59,746 nucleotides of DNA, taken from positions 1-59,746 of the forward strand of contig NZ_JAUSLT010000073.1 of the NCBI RefSeq assembly GCF_030646015.1, given 5' to 3'. Each line of letters starts with the position of its first letter. The first letter of the stretch is position 1. Below, in pieces: positions 44,721 to 53,593 of this stretch. Source of the stretch: Bradyrhizobium sp. Lineage in GTDB: Bacteria > Pseudomonadota > Alphaproteobacteria > Rhizobiales > Xanthobacteraceae. The notes beneath the pieces are model-generated. The model worked only from the letters and a program-made list of their open reading frames with translations. It made no database searches and was not told where the DNA came from. Made by a program: the position numbers and the translations under genes.

Positions 44721-44888
44721 TCAGACAGGGATCGGGAAAGTGTGAAGCCGGGATTTGGCGCGAGGGTCGAAGCAGGCGATGAACTTCTGCCCGCTGACCA
44801 GCACCCGAAGCCGCCGCCGCGCGGCGCCCGACCGTTTCAGATCGAACAGACCAGAACGCCAGGCAACACCATTGGAAATGGCAGACAT
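44721..44888 (-). CDS. Small basic hypothetical protein
   Basis: A frame of 55 codons begins at the ATG at 44888 with a near-perfect ribosome-binding site (AGGAGG, 5 bases upstream), which supports it over the longer frame starting at 44954. The protein is rich in Arg and Lys (RRRLRVLVSGQKF, DPRAKSRLH), has no signal peptide and matches no family I recognise. It is convergent with the SDR gene. Confidence 0.5.
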   Translation of the reverse strand: MSAISNGVAWRSGLFDLKRSGAARRRLRVLVSGQKFIACFDPRAKSRLHTFPIPV

Positions 44889-45130
44889 CGTAGCCTCCTG
44901 TCGAACGTTGCTAGGGTTCTGTGGGGCCGCCTTCATCGTGGGTTCATGGTTCAAAGCACAGGCGTGAGCCAGCTCACGCTTTTCTGATCGGATCCGTTCA
45001 CGGCGAGATTACCGTCGCAGGGGAACCGGCCAGCCCGCCGGACGGTTGTTGATCGGGACCCATGGCCGGATTTTGGGCGTATAGTGACACGCCCTCAAAC
45101 CTTTACCTCCAGTCAAGACGGCGAGGTCCC

Positions 45131-46153
45131 TTGGACGCCAGCATCAATCCGCCGCAGCTGCAGCCAGAGCCACCAGGCCACGAGCCGGGTCTCGTCAATT
45201 CGAGTGTTTATGCCGGTGGCCGCCGCGTCAAGGAGATTGCGGTCGACGAGGCCGGCGAGTGGGCGCGACGGCCCGGCCATGTGGTCTGGATCGGCCTGTT
45301 CGAGCCCAGCCCCGAGCTGCTGGCGCGGGTGCAGGCGCAACTTGGCCTGCACGATCTCGCCATCGAGGATGCCGGCAAGGCGCACCAGCATCCGAAGATC
45401 GAGCAATATGGCGATGCGCTGTTCATCGTGGCCCGCACCGCGCAGCGGATCGAGGGCCGCATCGCGTTCGGCGAAACCCATCTGTTCGTCGGCCGCGGCT
45501 ATGTCGTCTCGGTGCGCCACGGCGCCTCGATCTCCTATGCCACCGTGCGCGCGCGCTGCGAGTCCTGCCCCATTACGCTGGCCAACGGCGCTGACTACAT
45601 CCTCTATGCGATCCTCGATTTCATCGTCGACAACTACCAGCCGGTGCTGGAAACCCTCAGCGCCGAAGTCGAGGAGATCGAGGACGGCGTGTTTGCCAGG
45701 CCCTCGGGTCAGCTCGACATCCATCAGCTGCATCTGCTGCGCCGCGAATTGCTGCGGCTGCGCAATGCCGTGGTGCCGCTGATCGAAGTCTGCCGGCGGC
45801 TGGAACATGCCGAGGTGGCGCCGATCGACCCCGCGATGCAGCCGCTGTTCCGCGACGTCACCGATCACGTGCTGCGCCTGCGCGAAGGCATCGACGGCCT
45901 GCGCGAGGTGCTGGCGTTTGCTTTCGAGGCGCGGCTGATGACCGGCCAGGCCGAGCAGACCGAAATCACAAGGCGGCTGGCGGCCGGTGCCGCCATCCTC
46001 GCGGTGCCCACCGCGATCGCCGGCATCTACGGCATGAATTTCGACCACATGCCGGAGCTGAAATGGCAGTACGGTTACCCCCTCGTGCTCGGCGTCATCG
46101 TGGCGATCTGCGGCTGGCTCTATTGGCGGTTCCGGAAAAACGGCTGGATTTGA
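45131..46153 (+). CDS. CorA-family divalent metal ion transporter
   Basis: This inner-membrane channel carries Mg2+ (or Co2+/Ni2+/Zn2+). The protein has 340 residues from a TTG at 45131 with GAGG upstream (MDASINPPQ); an ATG at 45062 in the same frame would give 363. A large N-terminal cytoplasmic domain includes the alpha helix bundle FEARLMTGQAEQTEITRRL, then two membrane helices with the selectivity motif YGMNF between them. The C-terminus is basic (RKNGWI). It is monocistronic. Confidence 0.92.
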   Translation: MDASINPPQLQPEPPGHEPGLVNSSVYAGGRRVKEIAVDEAGEWARRPGHVVWIGLFEPSPELLARVQAQLGLHDLAIEDAGKAHQHPKIEQYGDALFIVARTAQRIEGRIAFGETHLFVGRGYVVSVRHGASISYATVRARCESCPITLANGADYILYAILDFIVDNYQPVLETLSAEVEEIEDGVFARPSGQLDIHQLHLLRRELLRLRNAVVPLIEVCRRLEHAEVAPIDPAMQPLFRDVTDHVLRLREGIDGLREVLAFAFEARLMTGQAEQTEITRRLAAGAAILAVPTAIAGIYGMNFDHMPELKWQYGYPLVLGVIVAICGWLYWRFRKNGWI

Positions 46154-46190
46154 TTCTATTTTCAGATCAGTGAAGCTAGCGCGCTTTCTT

Positions 46191-46353
46191 CTCCCCTCCT
46201 CCCGCGAAGCGGCGGGGAGGGGTCGGGGGTGGGGGGTCTATCGGCGTACTCGCTGCGGGTAGTAAGCGAGTACTGCGACAGCGAATTTGCTGAAGCACCC
46301 CCCACCCCCGACCCCTCCCCACCACGCGCAAGGGCGCGTGGGAGGAGGGGGGA
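46191..46353. repeat. Family C dispersed inverted-repeat element, copy 2
   Basis: The left half CTCCCCTCCTCCCGCGAAGC, then GGGGAGGGGTCGGGGGTGGG, is inverted in CCCCACCCCCGACCCCTCCC, then GCGTGGGAGGAGGGGGGAAG. It fills the corA to aldo/keto-reductase gap and ends 15 bp before the next start codon. Confidence 0.87.
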
Positions 46354-46368
46354 AGAGGAGAAACAACA

Positions 46369-47367
46369 ATGCAATTGCGGATGTTTGGTCGCACGGGAAT
46401 GCAACTCTCGGTGCTGGGCTTCGGCTGCGGAGCCGTCGGCGGATTGATGGTGCGCGGCGATGCCGCCGACCAGGAGCGCACCATCGCGCGGGCGATCGAC
46501 GTCGGAGTGAATTATTTCGACACCGCCGTGCTGTACGGCAATGGCGAATCCGAAACCAACCTTGGCCGCGTCCTGCACAGACTGAAACCGGCCGGCGTCG
46601 TCGTCGCCACCAAGGTCCGTGTACCGCCGGAAAAGTTCGGCCGCATCGCCGACGCCGTCACGAATTCGCTCGAAGGCAGCCTGGCGCGGCTGCGCCTCGA
46701 CCGGGTCGACATCCTTCATCTGCATAATCCGATCACCGAAGCCGGAGGCGGCCCGGCGCTGAGCGTCGGCCAGGTGCTCGACGATGTGGTGCCCGCGTTC
46801 GACCGGCTGCGCCGGCAGGGCAAGATCGGTTTCCTCGGGATTTCGGCCGTGGGCGACACGACGGCGCTGCATCGCGTGATCGATTCACGCGCCTTCGACA
46901 GCGCGCAGGTGGTCTACAACATGCTCAATCCATCCGCCGCCGGGCCATTGCCGGCAAACTATCCGGCCCAGGATTACGGACGATTGTTCGATCACACCGC
47001 GGCGGCCGGCGTTGGCGTGGTGGGCATCCGCGTGCTGGCCGGCGGCGCGCTGTCGGGTTCGGCCGAGCGCCACCCGATTGCGGGTGCGGCGCCCGAACCG
47101 ATCGGTTCGGCGGTTCGCTACGATGCGGATGTCGATCGCGCCCGCCGTCTCGCGCCCTTGGTGGAGGAGGGGTTTGCCGCCAGCCTGACTGAGGCTGCCG
47201 TCAGGTTTGCGCTGTCGCATCCGGCGATGGGCACCATCCTGGTCGGCATGGCGACGCCGCAACAATTCGAGGACGCCCTCGCCGCGGTCGAAAAAGGCCC
47301 GTTGCCGCAGGCGGCGCTCGACCGGCTGTCCGCGCTGCGGCAGGCTTTTGCGGGCGAAGCACGATGA
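46369..47367 (+). CDS. Aldo/keto reductase
   Basis: The protein has 332 residues and a TIM-barrel fold. Catalytic residues are Asp51 and Tyr56 (YFDTAVLYGNGES), Lys82 (ATKV) and a His in ILHLHNPI. It reduces a carbonyl using NADPH, with unknown substrate. The ribosome-binding site lies at the edge of the preceding repeat (AGAGGAG). The downstream gene is convergent. Confidence 0.92.
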   Translation: MQLRMFGRTGMQLSVLGFGCGAVGGLMVRGDAADQERTIARAIDVGVNYFDTAVLYGNGESETNLGRVLHRLKPAGVVVATKVRVPPEKFGRIADAVTNSLEGSLARLRLDRVDILHLHNPITEAGGGPALSVGQVLDDVVPAFDRLRRQGKIGFLGISAVGDTTALHRVIDSRAFDSAQVVYNMLNPSAAGPLPANYPAQDYGRLFDHTAAAGVGVVGIRVLAGGALSGSAERHPIAGAAPEPIGSAVRYDADVDRARRLAPLVEEGFAASLTEAAVRFALSHPAMGTILVGMATPQQFEDALAAVEKGPLPQAALDRLSALRQAFAGEAR

Positions 47368-47382
47368 TTTCGGGAGAAGGGC

Positions 47383-48774
47383 TCAACCTATTCGGTTGAG
47401 CGTACCCCTGATGCTGGTAAAAATCTCCCCGATATCCTTGCGCATGGAATCGAGCTTCTGGAAATTCTCGAACACCTGAGCCAGCCGTTGGTCGATCGCC
47501 GCCTTGTTTTTGGTAAGCGCCTCGACGCGGGCTTCGAGCTTTTCCTCACCCCTGAATTCGATCTCGCCGAGGGTCTTGATCAGGATGTCGCGATTTTCAT
47601 TCACTTCGCGGATCAGGGCCTCGATGCCGAATACCGGCGATTGCAGCGGCGCCAGTTCGGCCTGCGACTTGACCACTTCTTCCTTGAAGTGGGTCAGCGT
47701 CGCCGATGAATCCTGCAATCGCGTCAGGCGCAGGCGCGATTCGACAATGAATTCGTTCAGCGCGTTCTGGCGGTCGATCAGGCTCTTGCCGTCCGGATCC
47801 ATCTCCACCTCCGCCAATGCGCGCTCCAGATGCGCCCGGCGTTCCCTGAGTTCGTCGAAGTCGAGGCGGATCGCATTCAGGACGTTGAAGCCGTCGTCCA
47901 GCCGCGCAAACCGCTGCTCGATCTCGACCTTCTCCTTCGAGAGTGCCTCGACCCGTGCGCTCAGTCTTTCCTCGCCGCTGGTTTCGAGTTGATCGAGCGA
48001 CGCGGTCAACTTATCGCGCAGCACGCGCAGGTCGGCGATCAGGACATCGAGGCCGCCCAGCGGCACCAGCTCGGTCTCGGACTTTTCCAGTTCTTCCTTG
48101 AATCGGTTCAGCGTCGTCAACGAATCCTGCAGCACGGTTTTCCGTTCATGGATCACCGCGACGTTGTGCGCGAGGTCCTTCAGCCGTTCGGCGATGTTGT
48201 TCTTGCTGTCGTCGACCTCGAGATCCGTGAGCCACCTTTCGAGCTGGCGTTGCCGGTCCTTCAACTCGCCAAAGACGGGTTCGATCACCCGCCGCTTTTC
48301 GGCCACGACGCCGATCGTCTCCCGAAGCACCTTCTGGCGCCGCCTGATCTCGTCGAGCCGGTCCCGCATATCGACGGATTCGCTTTGGCCATGCGCCAGC
48401 ACCGCCCTCTGCTCGGTCTCGGTCAGTGCTTTCTCAATGGATGCGATGGCTTCCTGCGGATCGCTGTCGACGAGATGCTGGACCCCGGTATCGAACTGGG
48501 TCTGGGTTTCGTGCGCGGTCAAGGTGTCCTGTCGCAGCCCCTTGAGGCGATCGCGCAACCGCTTGTTCTGGTGGGCGAGGCTGAAGGCTTGCCATACCGA
48601 TGACCCGATCAGCGCCAGGGTCGTGAACAGGATGGCGCCGAGTGCGAACCGTTGCGGACCCGGCAATGCCGCGAAATGGCCGGAGACCTCGGCCGGACTG
48701 AGATTGAGCGCGGAGCCTGCAAAGAATGCCGACGCGCCCACCAACACGATCCACGCAACGATTGAAAACCACAT
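47383..48774 (-). CDS. Membrane-anchored coiled-coil protein with internal duplication
   Basis: The protein has 463 residues from the ATG at 48774 (a frame start at 48852 adds an implausible N-terminus). Two membrane helices at about 3-22 and 42-62 are followed by ~390 residues of charged heptad-like sequence. Two stretches align with each other: LQDSLTTLNRFKEELEKSE...EERLSARVEALSKEK and LQDSSATLTHFKEEVVKSQ...EEKLEARVEALTKNK, each about 105 residues. I recognise no named domain. It is probably an envelope scaffold or spacer; the function is unknown. Confidence 0.8.
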   Translation of the reverse strand: MWFSIVAWIVLVGASAFFAGSALNLSPAEVSGHFAALPGPQRFALGAILFTTLALIGSSVWQAFSLAHQNKRLRDRLKGLRQDTLTAHETQTQFDTGVQHLVDSDPQEAIASIEKALTETEQRAVLAHGQSESVDMRDRLDEIRRRQKVLRETIGVVAEKRRVIEPVFGELKDRQRQLERWLTDLEVDDSKNNIAERLKDLAHNVAVIHERKTVLQDSLTTLNRFKEELEKSETELVPLGGLDVLIADLRVLRDKLTASLDQLETSGEERLSARVEALSKEKVEIEQRFARLDDGFNVLNAIRLDFDELRERRAHLERALAEVEMDPDGKSLIDRQNALNEFIVESRLRLTRLQDSSATLTHFKEEVVKSQAELAPLQSPVFGIEALIREVNENRDILIKTLGEIEFRGEEKLEARVEALTKNKAAIDQRLAQVFENFQKLDSMRKDIGEIFTSIRGTLNRIG

Positions 48775-49027
48775 TCTACAAAACTCTAATTCGACCGGCA
48801 GCCAGCGAACCGGGCCGGAAAGGGAAGGCCGGTCCGCCCAATATCCCGCCATGCTATCGGCTCTGCCGGCTCTGCGGTAGCCGGTTCTAGGCCGCGGCGG
48901 CTGCGTCTTTAGATAAATTCAACGGCGGCATGATGGGTCTTCCGGCACGAAACCGACGGGATGATGCAACCGTAGCGTGTCTGCTGGGCTTTTCTGCGAA
49001 CGGAAGCGAAAGGTCGCGGGCCGCAGC

Positions 49028-50317
49028 TCAGCCACCCTGCGCCTGCTGGCGCGCGCGCATTTCGTCGCTCGGCCTGACGTCCTGCGAGCGGCTGTAGATC
49101 GCAACCGCCGTGATCAGCACCACGGTGAGCACGCCGAACAGCGCGTGGTAGGCGGCCTCTGAGCGGCCGCCGTTTGCCAGCGGTTCGAAGGCGCCGAGGA
49201 TGATGCCGGAAAGACTCTGCATGCAGGCGACGCCGAGCATCACGGCGGTGTTGAGCGTCGACATGCCGCGCCCGATCAGCCGGTCCGGGATGATGCCGCG
49301 GCCATGCGACAGCACCATGGTGCTGGCGGCCGAGACAAAACCCATGATCAGGATGGCGGCGACCGGCACCCAGACCGGCGGGTGCGACGCCAGCGCCAGC
49401 GTGGCGAGCATCGAAACCGTCACCAGATTGCCGCCGACCGCGATCCATTTGCGGGTGTCGAGCAGGCGGTCGAGCGGGCCGAAGGCGAGCATGCCGAACT
49501 GGTAGGTGACCACGGCGCCGAGCAGCACGTTGCCGGCCGCGATCGCGCTCATGCCGTGCACCTCGCGCAGGAACGGGCCGCCCCACAGCCCCTGCACCGT
49601 GAAGGTGCAGGCATAGCTGCAGAAATTCAGCGCCAGGATCGGCCGCAGCCGCGGGTTGCGCAATATTTCCATCAGGCCCTGCAGCATCACGCGCGGCGGC
49701 TCCGCGGTGCGCTCCAGGAAGGGGTGGCCGGATGGCGCGTCGCGCACCACCAGCCAGACCGCGCCCGTGGCGAGCGCGGTGAAGGCCACCGCAAAGCCGA
49801 ATACGCCGCGCCAGCCGATCGCCTCCGAGGCCCAGGCCAGCGGCGTGGTGGCGAGCAGATTGCCGACCAGGCCGATCGACAGCACCATGGCTACCAAGGT
49901 GGAGAAGCGGTCCGGCGGAAACCAGCGCGAGATCACCACCATGCTGCCGATCAGCATGGCGCCGAAGCCGGCGCCCATCAGCGCACGGCCGGCGAGCAGG
50001 ACAGGCCATGAGGTCGCCAGCGTGAAGATGACGCCGCCGACGGTGGCGACCACCAGCATGCCGGTCACGGTGCGGCGCGGCCCGTAATGGTCGAACAGCA
50101 GGCCGCAGGGGATCTGCATCGCGGAGAAGCCGAAGAAGAACGCGCCGGTCAGCGCGCCCAGCGCCTCCGGCCCGATGCTGAGGTCGCGCATCAGGTCGAG
50201 CCCGATGGTGACGTTGGAGGCGCGAAAAAAATGGCTGGCGACATAGGCCGTGGCCAGTGTCGTGACGATGATCAGGCCCCGGCGGTGGGGGAAGGGCTGC
50301 CGCTCGGTGGTCTGCAT
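49028..50317 (-). CDS. Major facilitator superfamily transporter
   Basis: The protein has 429 residues and twelve predicted membrane helices. The first-loop MFS motif A is present as GLLFDHYGPRRTV, and its second-half equivalent as FGPLDRLLDTRKW. The sequence resembles the nitrate/sugar-phosphate-like MFS transporters with short loops, but no substrate can be assigned. A regulator or enzyme partner is not adjacent. Confidence 0.92.
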   Translation of the reverse strand: MQTTERQPFPHRRGLIIVTTLATAYVASHFFRASNVTIGLDLMRDLSIGPEALGALTGAFFFGFSAMQIPCGLLFDHYGPRRTVTGMLVVATVGGVIFTLATSWPVLLAGRALMGAGFGAMLIGSMVVISRWFPPDRFSTLVAMVLSIGLVGNLLATTPLAWASEAIGWRGVFGFAVAFTALATGAVWLVVRDAPSGHPFLERTAEPPRVMLQGLMEILRNPRLRPILALNFCSYACTFTVQGLWGGPFLREVHGMSAIAAGNVLLGAVVTYQFGMLAFGPLDRLLDTRKWIAVGGNLVTVSMLATLALASHPPVWVPVAAILIMGFVSAASTMVLSHGRGIIPDRLIGRGMSTLNTAVMLGVACMQSLSGIILGAFEPLANGGRSEAAYHALFGVLTVVLITAVAIYSRSQDVRPSDEMRARQQAQGG

Positions 50318-50444
50318 TGTCAGGGGATGTCCGCTTCTTGTCGCCCATCGCTCAGGGGGCGATGTTGCGGCGGAGCCTAGGCGGGATGGGCGGGGGGTTC
50401 AAGGAGGGGGCACCGTGAACAACCAACCGGCCGTCATCCGATCG

Positions 50445-50473
50445 AAAAAAGGGCCCCACCGGGATGGGGCCCT
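50445..50473 (-). terminator. Rho-independent terminator of the PRC-barrel gene
   Basis: On the minus strand a perfect GGGCCCC/GGGGCCC stem (with a short CCGG-containing loop) is followed by six Ts. It is about 29 bp beyond the stop of the PRC-barrel gene. Confidence 0.9.
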
Positions 50474-50501
50474 TGATATCGCCTGGCAGGAAGCCGCAAG
50501 C

Positions 50502-51071
50502 TTAGTTGTAGTCGGAATACTTGAACTGCGGCAACGCCTTCAACTGTTCCTTGTTCCCGCTCATTACGGCATGATCAGGCGTCCAGTCGTTCGCATTGGC
50601 GGTGCGTGCAGTCGTGGTGGTGGTCGTCGTGGTCGTATTGGCCGCGCCTGTCGTGGTAGCCGTACCTGCGGGCGCCGTCGAGGTCGTGGTTTCGCGCGTC
50701 GCACCTGCGGGCGCGGTCGAGCTGGTGCGGACCGGGGTTTCCACGAATTTCAGCTTGTCCATCGTAACCGCGATGTCATGCTCGCCCATGCCGAGGAAGC
50801 CGCCGACGCCGATCACCACGGCACTGACCTTGCCATCCTTGTCCAGAATCAGTTCGTTGACGTCGCCGAGTTTTTCGTTGGCTTCGTTGTAGACGTCGAG
50901 ACCCATGAGCTTGGATGCGCGCCATTTGCCCTTGAGCATCATTTTCGTGCCGGCGGCGTCCGTGGTGGTAGCGGCCGGAGCGGCGCGATCGGCGGGTTGG
51001 GCGGTCTGGGCATAGGCCGGACCGCTGATGATGGCGGCGCTCAGTAGCGCAGCAGCAATGTAATTCTTCAT
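50502..51071 (-). CDS. Secreted PRC-barrel domain protein
   Basis: The protein has 189 residues with a signal peptide (about 1-22, AYAQT). The PRC barrel covers about residues 48-112 (LKGKWRASKLMGLDVYNEAN, then EKLGDVNELILDKDGKV). A Thr/Ala-rich tail contains a run of nine Thr, and the C-terminus is QFKYSDYN. The ribosome-binding site AAGGAGAATAC precedes the ATG. PRC barrels bind proteins or RNA; this secreted kind is common in rhizobia and has no known function. A strong terminator follows. Confidence 0.88.
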   Translation of the reverse strand: MKNYIAAALLSAAIISGPAYAQTAQPADRAAPAATTTDAAGTKMMLKGKWRASKLMGLDVYNEANEKLGDVNELILDKDGKVSAVVIGVGGFLGMGEHDIAVTMDKLKFVETPVRTSSTAPAGATRETTTSTAPAGTATTTGAANTTTTTTTTTARTANANDWTPDHAVMSGNKEQLKALPQFKYSDYN

Positions 51072-51476
51072 TGTATTCTCCTTGGAAAGGTTATCGATCT
51101 CATTAGAACGGAGGATGCAAACGAATGTTCCAGCGCACCGATGGACTTTGCAGGTGCGGGCTGATCATGCAGGTTTCGATTCTCGTCCGCGTCAGCCGGG
51201 TGGCCAACATCACGGCTGAAATACCCGCGTCACGGTGTCTTTGAGACACGCTGCGGAACGAACCGGTACGATTTGAATTGAGGGTGTGCACAGCATCCCC
51301 TGATGTGCGGCTTGCAGAGAGAGGCCCGCCCCGCGCGCTCACCGCGGGGTGGGTCTTTGCTTTGGGCGCGCGGCTCCGCAAGGACCACACGAAACCGCGA
51401 GATGTGGCGTACTTCACAGGCGAGCGTCTGGGATCGGCCTACGGTCGTGCCCTGTTCTGGTCGCAACGGGGTTCCC
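51072..51476. other. Intergenic region with a GC-rich hairpin; no gene seen
   Basis: These 405 bp contain the divergent upstream regions of the PRC-barrel and PAP2-like genes. A stem of 12 pairs (GCCCGCCCCGCG at 51324-51335, CGCGGGGTGGGT at 51343-51354, with G-T pairs) is followed by CTTTGCTTT on the plus strand. It could end a short unannotated transcript or form part of a leader. Confidence 0.45.
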
Positions 51477-52247
51477 ATGCAGGACACCATCCGGCTCTAC
51501 CGCACGCTGGCTGACAATCGCGCCTATTGGCGCTCGGTCTGCGAGGGCGCCGTCTTCCTCGCCGCCAGCGCCATCGCGATCTTCGCCGCGGTCAGCTATG
51601 CGACGGTGCACGCCAGCAACCCCGTCACCGATTTCGTGCTGAGCCGGGTCGGGCCATACAATTTACGCTTTCTGTTCATCTACGGCACCTTCGCGGCCTT
51701 CGTCATCACGGCGGGACTGCTGGCGTCGCGCCCGAACCGGTTGCCCTTCGCGCTCAAGGCCATGGCGCTGTTCCTGCTGGTTCGCGCGGTGTTCGTATCG
51801 CTCACCCATGTGGCGCCGTCGCCGATCGATCCGCAATTGCCCGCGGCGTTCCTCAACTCGATCTTCTACGGCAGCGACCTGTTCTTCTCCGGCCATACCG
51901 GCCTGCCGCTGCTCGCCGCATTCGCCTTCTGGCACATCCCGCCGTGGCGGATGTTCTATCTGGCGCTGACCGCGTTGTTCGGCGCGGTCGTGCTGCTCGG
52001 CCACTATCACTATTCGATCGACGTGCTGGCCGCATTGTTCATCACCCACGGCGTCTTCCAGATGTCGTGCTGGTTGTTCGGCCGCGACTACGCGCTGTTT
52101 CGTTCCTCCGAGAGCCAGGCCGTGCCGCGGGTAAAGCGGAAGGCGTCGGTTGCGGTCGAGGGAGTCAGGCGCGCGGCGAAACCGTTCGTGCTGCATATCG
52201 TCGGGGAAGACCCGGCGCCGGGCGGTCAACCGACGGGCGGGTCATGA
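51477..52247 (+). CDS. PAP2-like / sphingomyelin-synthase-related membrane phosphatase
   Basis: The protein has 256 residues from the ATG at 51477, with six membrane helices. The catalytic motifs of the PAP2_C group are present: FFSGHTGLP (His nucleophile region) and GHYHYSIDVLAA (second His and Asp). Enzymes of this group transfer or remove phospho-head groups of lipids at the membrane. Whether this one is a phosphatase or a head-group transferase cannot be told. It is convergent with a small gene downstream. Confidence 0.85.
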   Translation: MQDTIRLYRTLADNRAYWRSVCEGAVFLAASAIAIFAAVSYATVHASNPVTDFVLSRVGPYNLRFLFIYGTFAAFVITAGLLASRPNRLPFALKAMALFLLVRAVFVSLTHVAPSPIDPQLPAAFLNSIFYGSDLFFSGHTGLPLLAAFAFWHIPPWRMFYLALTALFGAVVLLGHYHYSIDVLAALFITHGVFQMSCWLFGRDYALFRSSESQAVPRVKRKASVAVEGVRRAAKPFVLHIVGEDPAPGGQPTGGS

Positions 52248-52312
52248 AGCGTGCGAAAGAGCCCTGGGCGCGGTTGTGCGCTATCCTTCGGGATCGCGGT
52301 TGAAGTGAAAGG

Positions 52313-52525
52313 CTAATGCAGCCGTCTTTCATCCCCGCCGATTGGCCAGCTGGCCAGTCTGACTTCAGGCGCGTTCGGTTCGGTGGTGTTCTCTGCGACC
52401 TCGAGGTTCGCCTGGATTTGATATTTGGCGGCTTGCGCGAGCCAGTACCATTTTCTCTCTGGCTCGCTCAGCGCCCGCTGGCGGCAATCGGCTTCCAGTT
52501 CTCGTAACCGGGTAAGTTCATTCAT
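52313..52525 (-). CDS. Small helical hypothetical protein
   Basis: The last 70 codons of a longer open frame look like a real protein: MNELTRLRELEADCRQRALS, then EPERKWYWLAQAAKYQ. This resembles a Bradyrhizobium group of small helical proteins with a conserved EPERKxYWL. The ATG at 52525 lacks a good ribosome-binding site, so the start is uncertain. It is divergent from the small gene at 52754. The function is unknown. Confidence 0.55.
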   Translation of the reverse strand: MNELTRLRELEADCRQRALSEPERKWYWLAQAAKYQIQANLEVAENTTEPNAPEVRLASWPIGGDERRLH

Positions 52526-52753
52526 CGGAGGTGCGTCCGTGAGAAACCACCGGCGTAGCTTGCCACATCGACAGATCAATTGCCGATTTCCATATGCCCA
52601 TGACCAACGCAACGTTGGGTTATGATGAATAGGGACAACTTTAATCGCAGTTTCTTGGTCCGCGCAGGGCGCCATCTTTGTTCGTTCGATAGCGACCGGA
52701 AGAGCAGGGAACGTAGCTGCCTCCTGAATGTTTTCTCCGCTGGAGAATGCGTC

Positions 52754-52984
52754 ATGCCCGAGCCGCTGCCGATCCTGATGGAAAGGTCTATTCAGATTGC
52801 CTGGGACTATCTCGAACGCAGCGGTGAACTTGGCGAACCGGAGGCCGCCAGCCGGGTCTTGCTCGACAGCGTTGAGTTGATGGTTCGGCACGGCGAGCGG
52901 CGTCAGCTCGTGCTGTCGAACCGGGCAATCGACGCCTATAAGCGATTCCGAACGGAGCGCCGCGGCATTTCGCTGGTTTTGTAA
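52754..52984 (+). CDS. Small hypothetical protein
   Basis: The protein has 76 residues from the ATG at 52754 with GGAGAA 7 bases upstream. It is helical with no signal peptide (MPEPLPILMERSIQIAWDYL, SRVLLDSVELMVRHGERRQL). I recall similar small proteins in many Bradyrhizobium genomes, but no function is known. The frame extends further upstream (to 52622), but the upstream part has no supporting ribosome-binding site. Confidence 0.7.
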   Translation: MPEPLPILMERSIQIAWDYLERSGELGEPEAASRVLLDSVELMVRHGERRQLVLSNRAIDAYKRFRTERRGISLVL

Positions 52985-53039
52985 GTCGTACGCATTCCGG
53001 GGTTCCATTCCAGGACGCCGGTGAGGACGACCATCCCCC

Positions 53040-53471
53040 TTACGTGGCTGGCGCGGTCGGCTGGCCACCCGCGTTGAGCAGTTGCGAGATGGCGGTGACC
53101 AGTTGCGCCGGGGCGAAGGGCTTGGTCAACAGAATGCTGTTGGGGACGCCGTGCGAGGCCCATTGCTCGGCCGCGGCGCCGGTCATGTAGACGATGGGAA
53201 AGGACGGGTCGATCTCTCTCGCCTGCCTTGCTACATCCCAGCCGTCGATTGTGCCCTTCAGGTTTATATCGGAAACGAGCGCCCGGTAATGCTGCCGGTT
53301 GCCTTGCAGCATCATCACGGCTTCCTCGCCCGAAGCGACGATCGCCGGTTCGTAACCGGCCTCGCAAAGCGCATGGTCGATGAGCGTCTGGATTAACGGG
53401 TCGTCTTCAACGACCAGCACGACCAACAAGTCCGTCAAACTCGAATCCCCCGATAACCAGCCCCCAGACAT
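53040..53471 (-). CDS. Single-domain response regulator (REC only)
   Basis: The protein has 143 residues from the ATG at 53471. The receiver domain has acidic residues in VVEDDPLI, phosphoacceptor Asp in ALVSDINLKG (about residue 66), Thr in YMTGAA and Lys in LLTKPFAP. There is no output domain. The DINL-GT-DGW pattern is typical of stand-alone regulators of the rhizobial general-stress or phytochrome-linked type. No kinase is adjacent. The start codon is uncertain because no clear ribosome-binding site is seen. Confidence 0.88.
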   Translation of the reverse strand: MSGGWLSGDSSLTDLLVVLVVEDDPLIQTLIDHALCEAGYEPAIVASGEEAVMMLQGNRQHYRALVSDINLKGTIDGWDVARQAREIDPSFPIVYMTGAAAEQWASHGVPNSILLTKPFAPAQLVTAISQLLNAGGQPTAPAT

Positions 53472-53512
53472 CACGCGCAAGCGGGCTATTGGTTCCGGCG
53501 AAATGCAAATCT

Positions 53513-53580
53513 GTAGCCCGGATGGATCCAACGGGCCGACGCATGGCGCCGCCCGATGGCGCAATCGGGCGACGTAGCCA
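53513..53580. repeat. Family F repeat, partial copy
   Basis: It starts GTAGCCCGGATGGATCC and has GCGCCGCCCGATGGCGCAAT, then TCGGGCGACGTAGCC, like the element at 32122 but without the full inverted right arm. Confidence 0.7.
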
Positions 53581-53593
53581 CGAAACTGAAATC

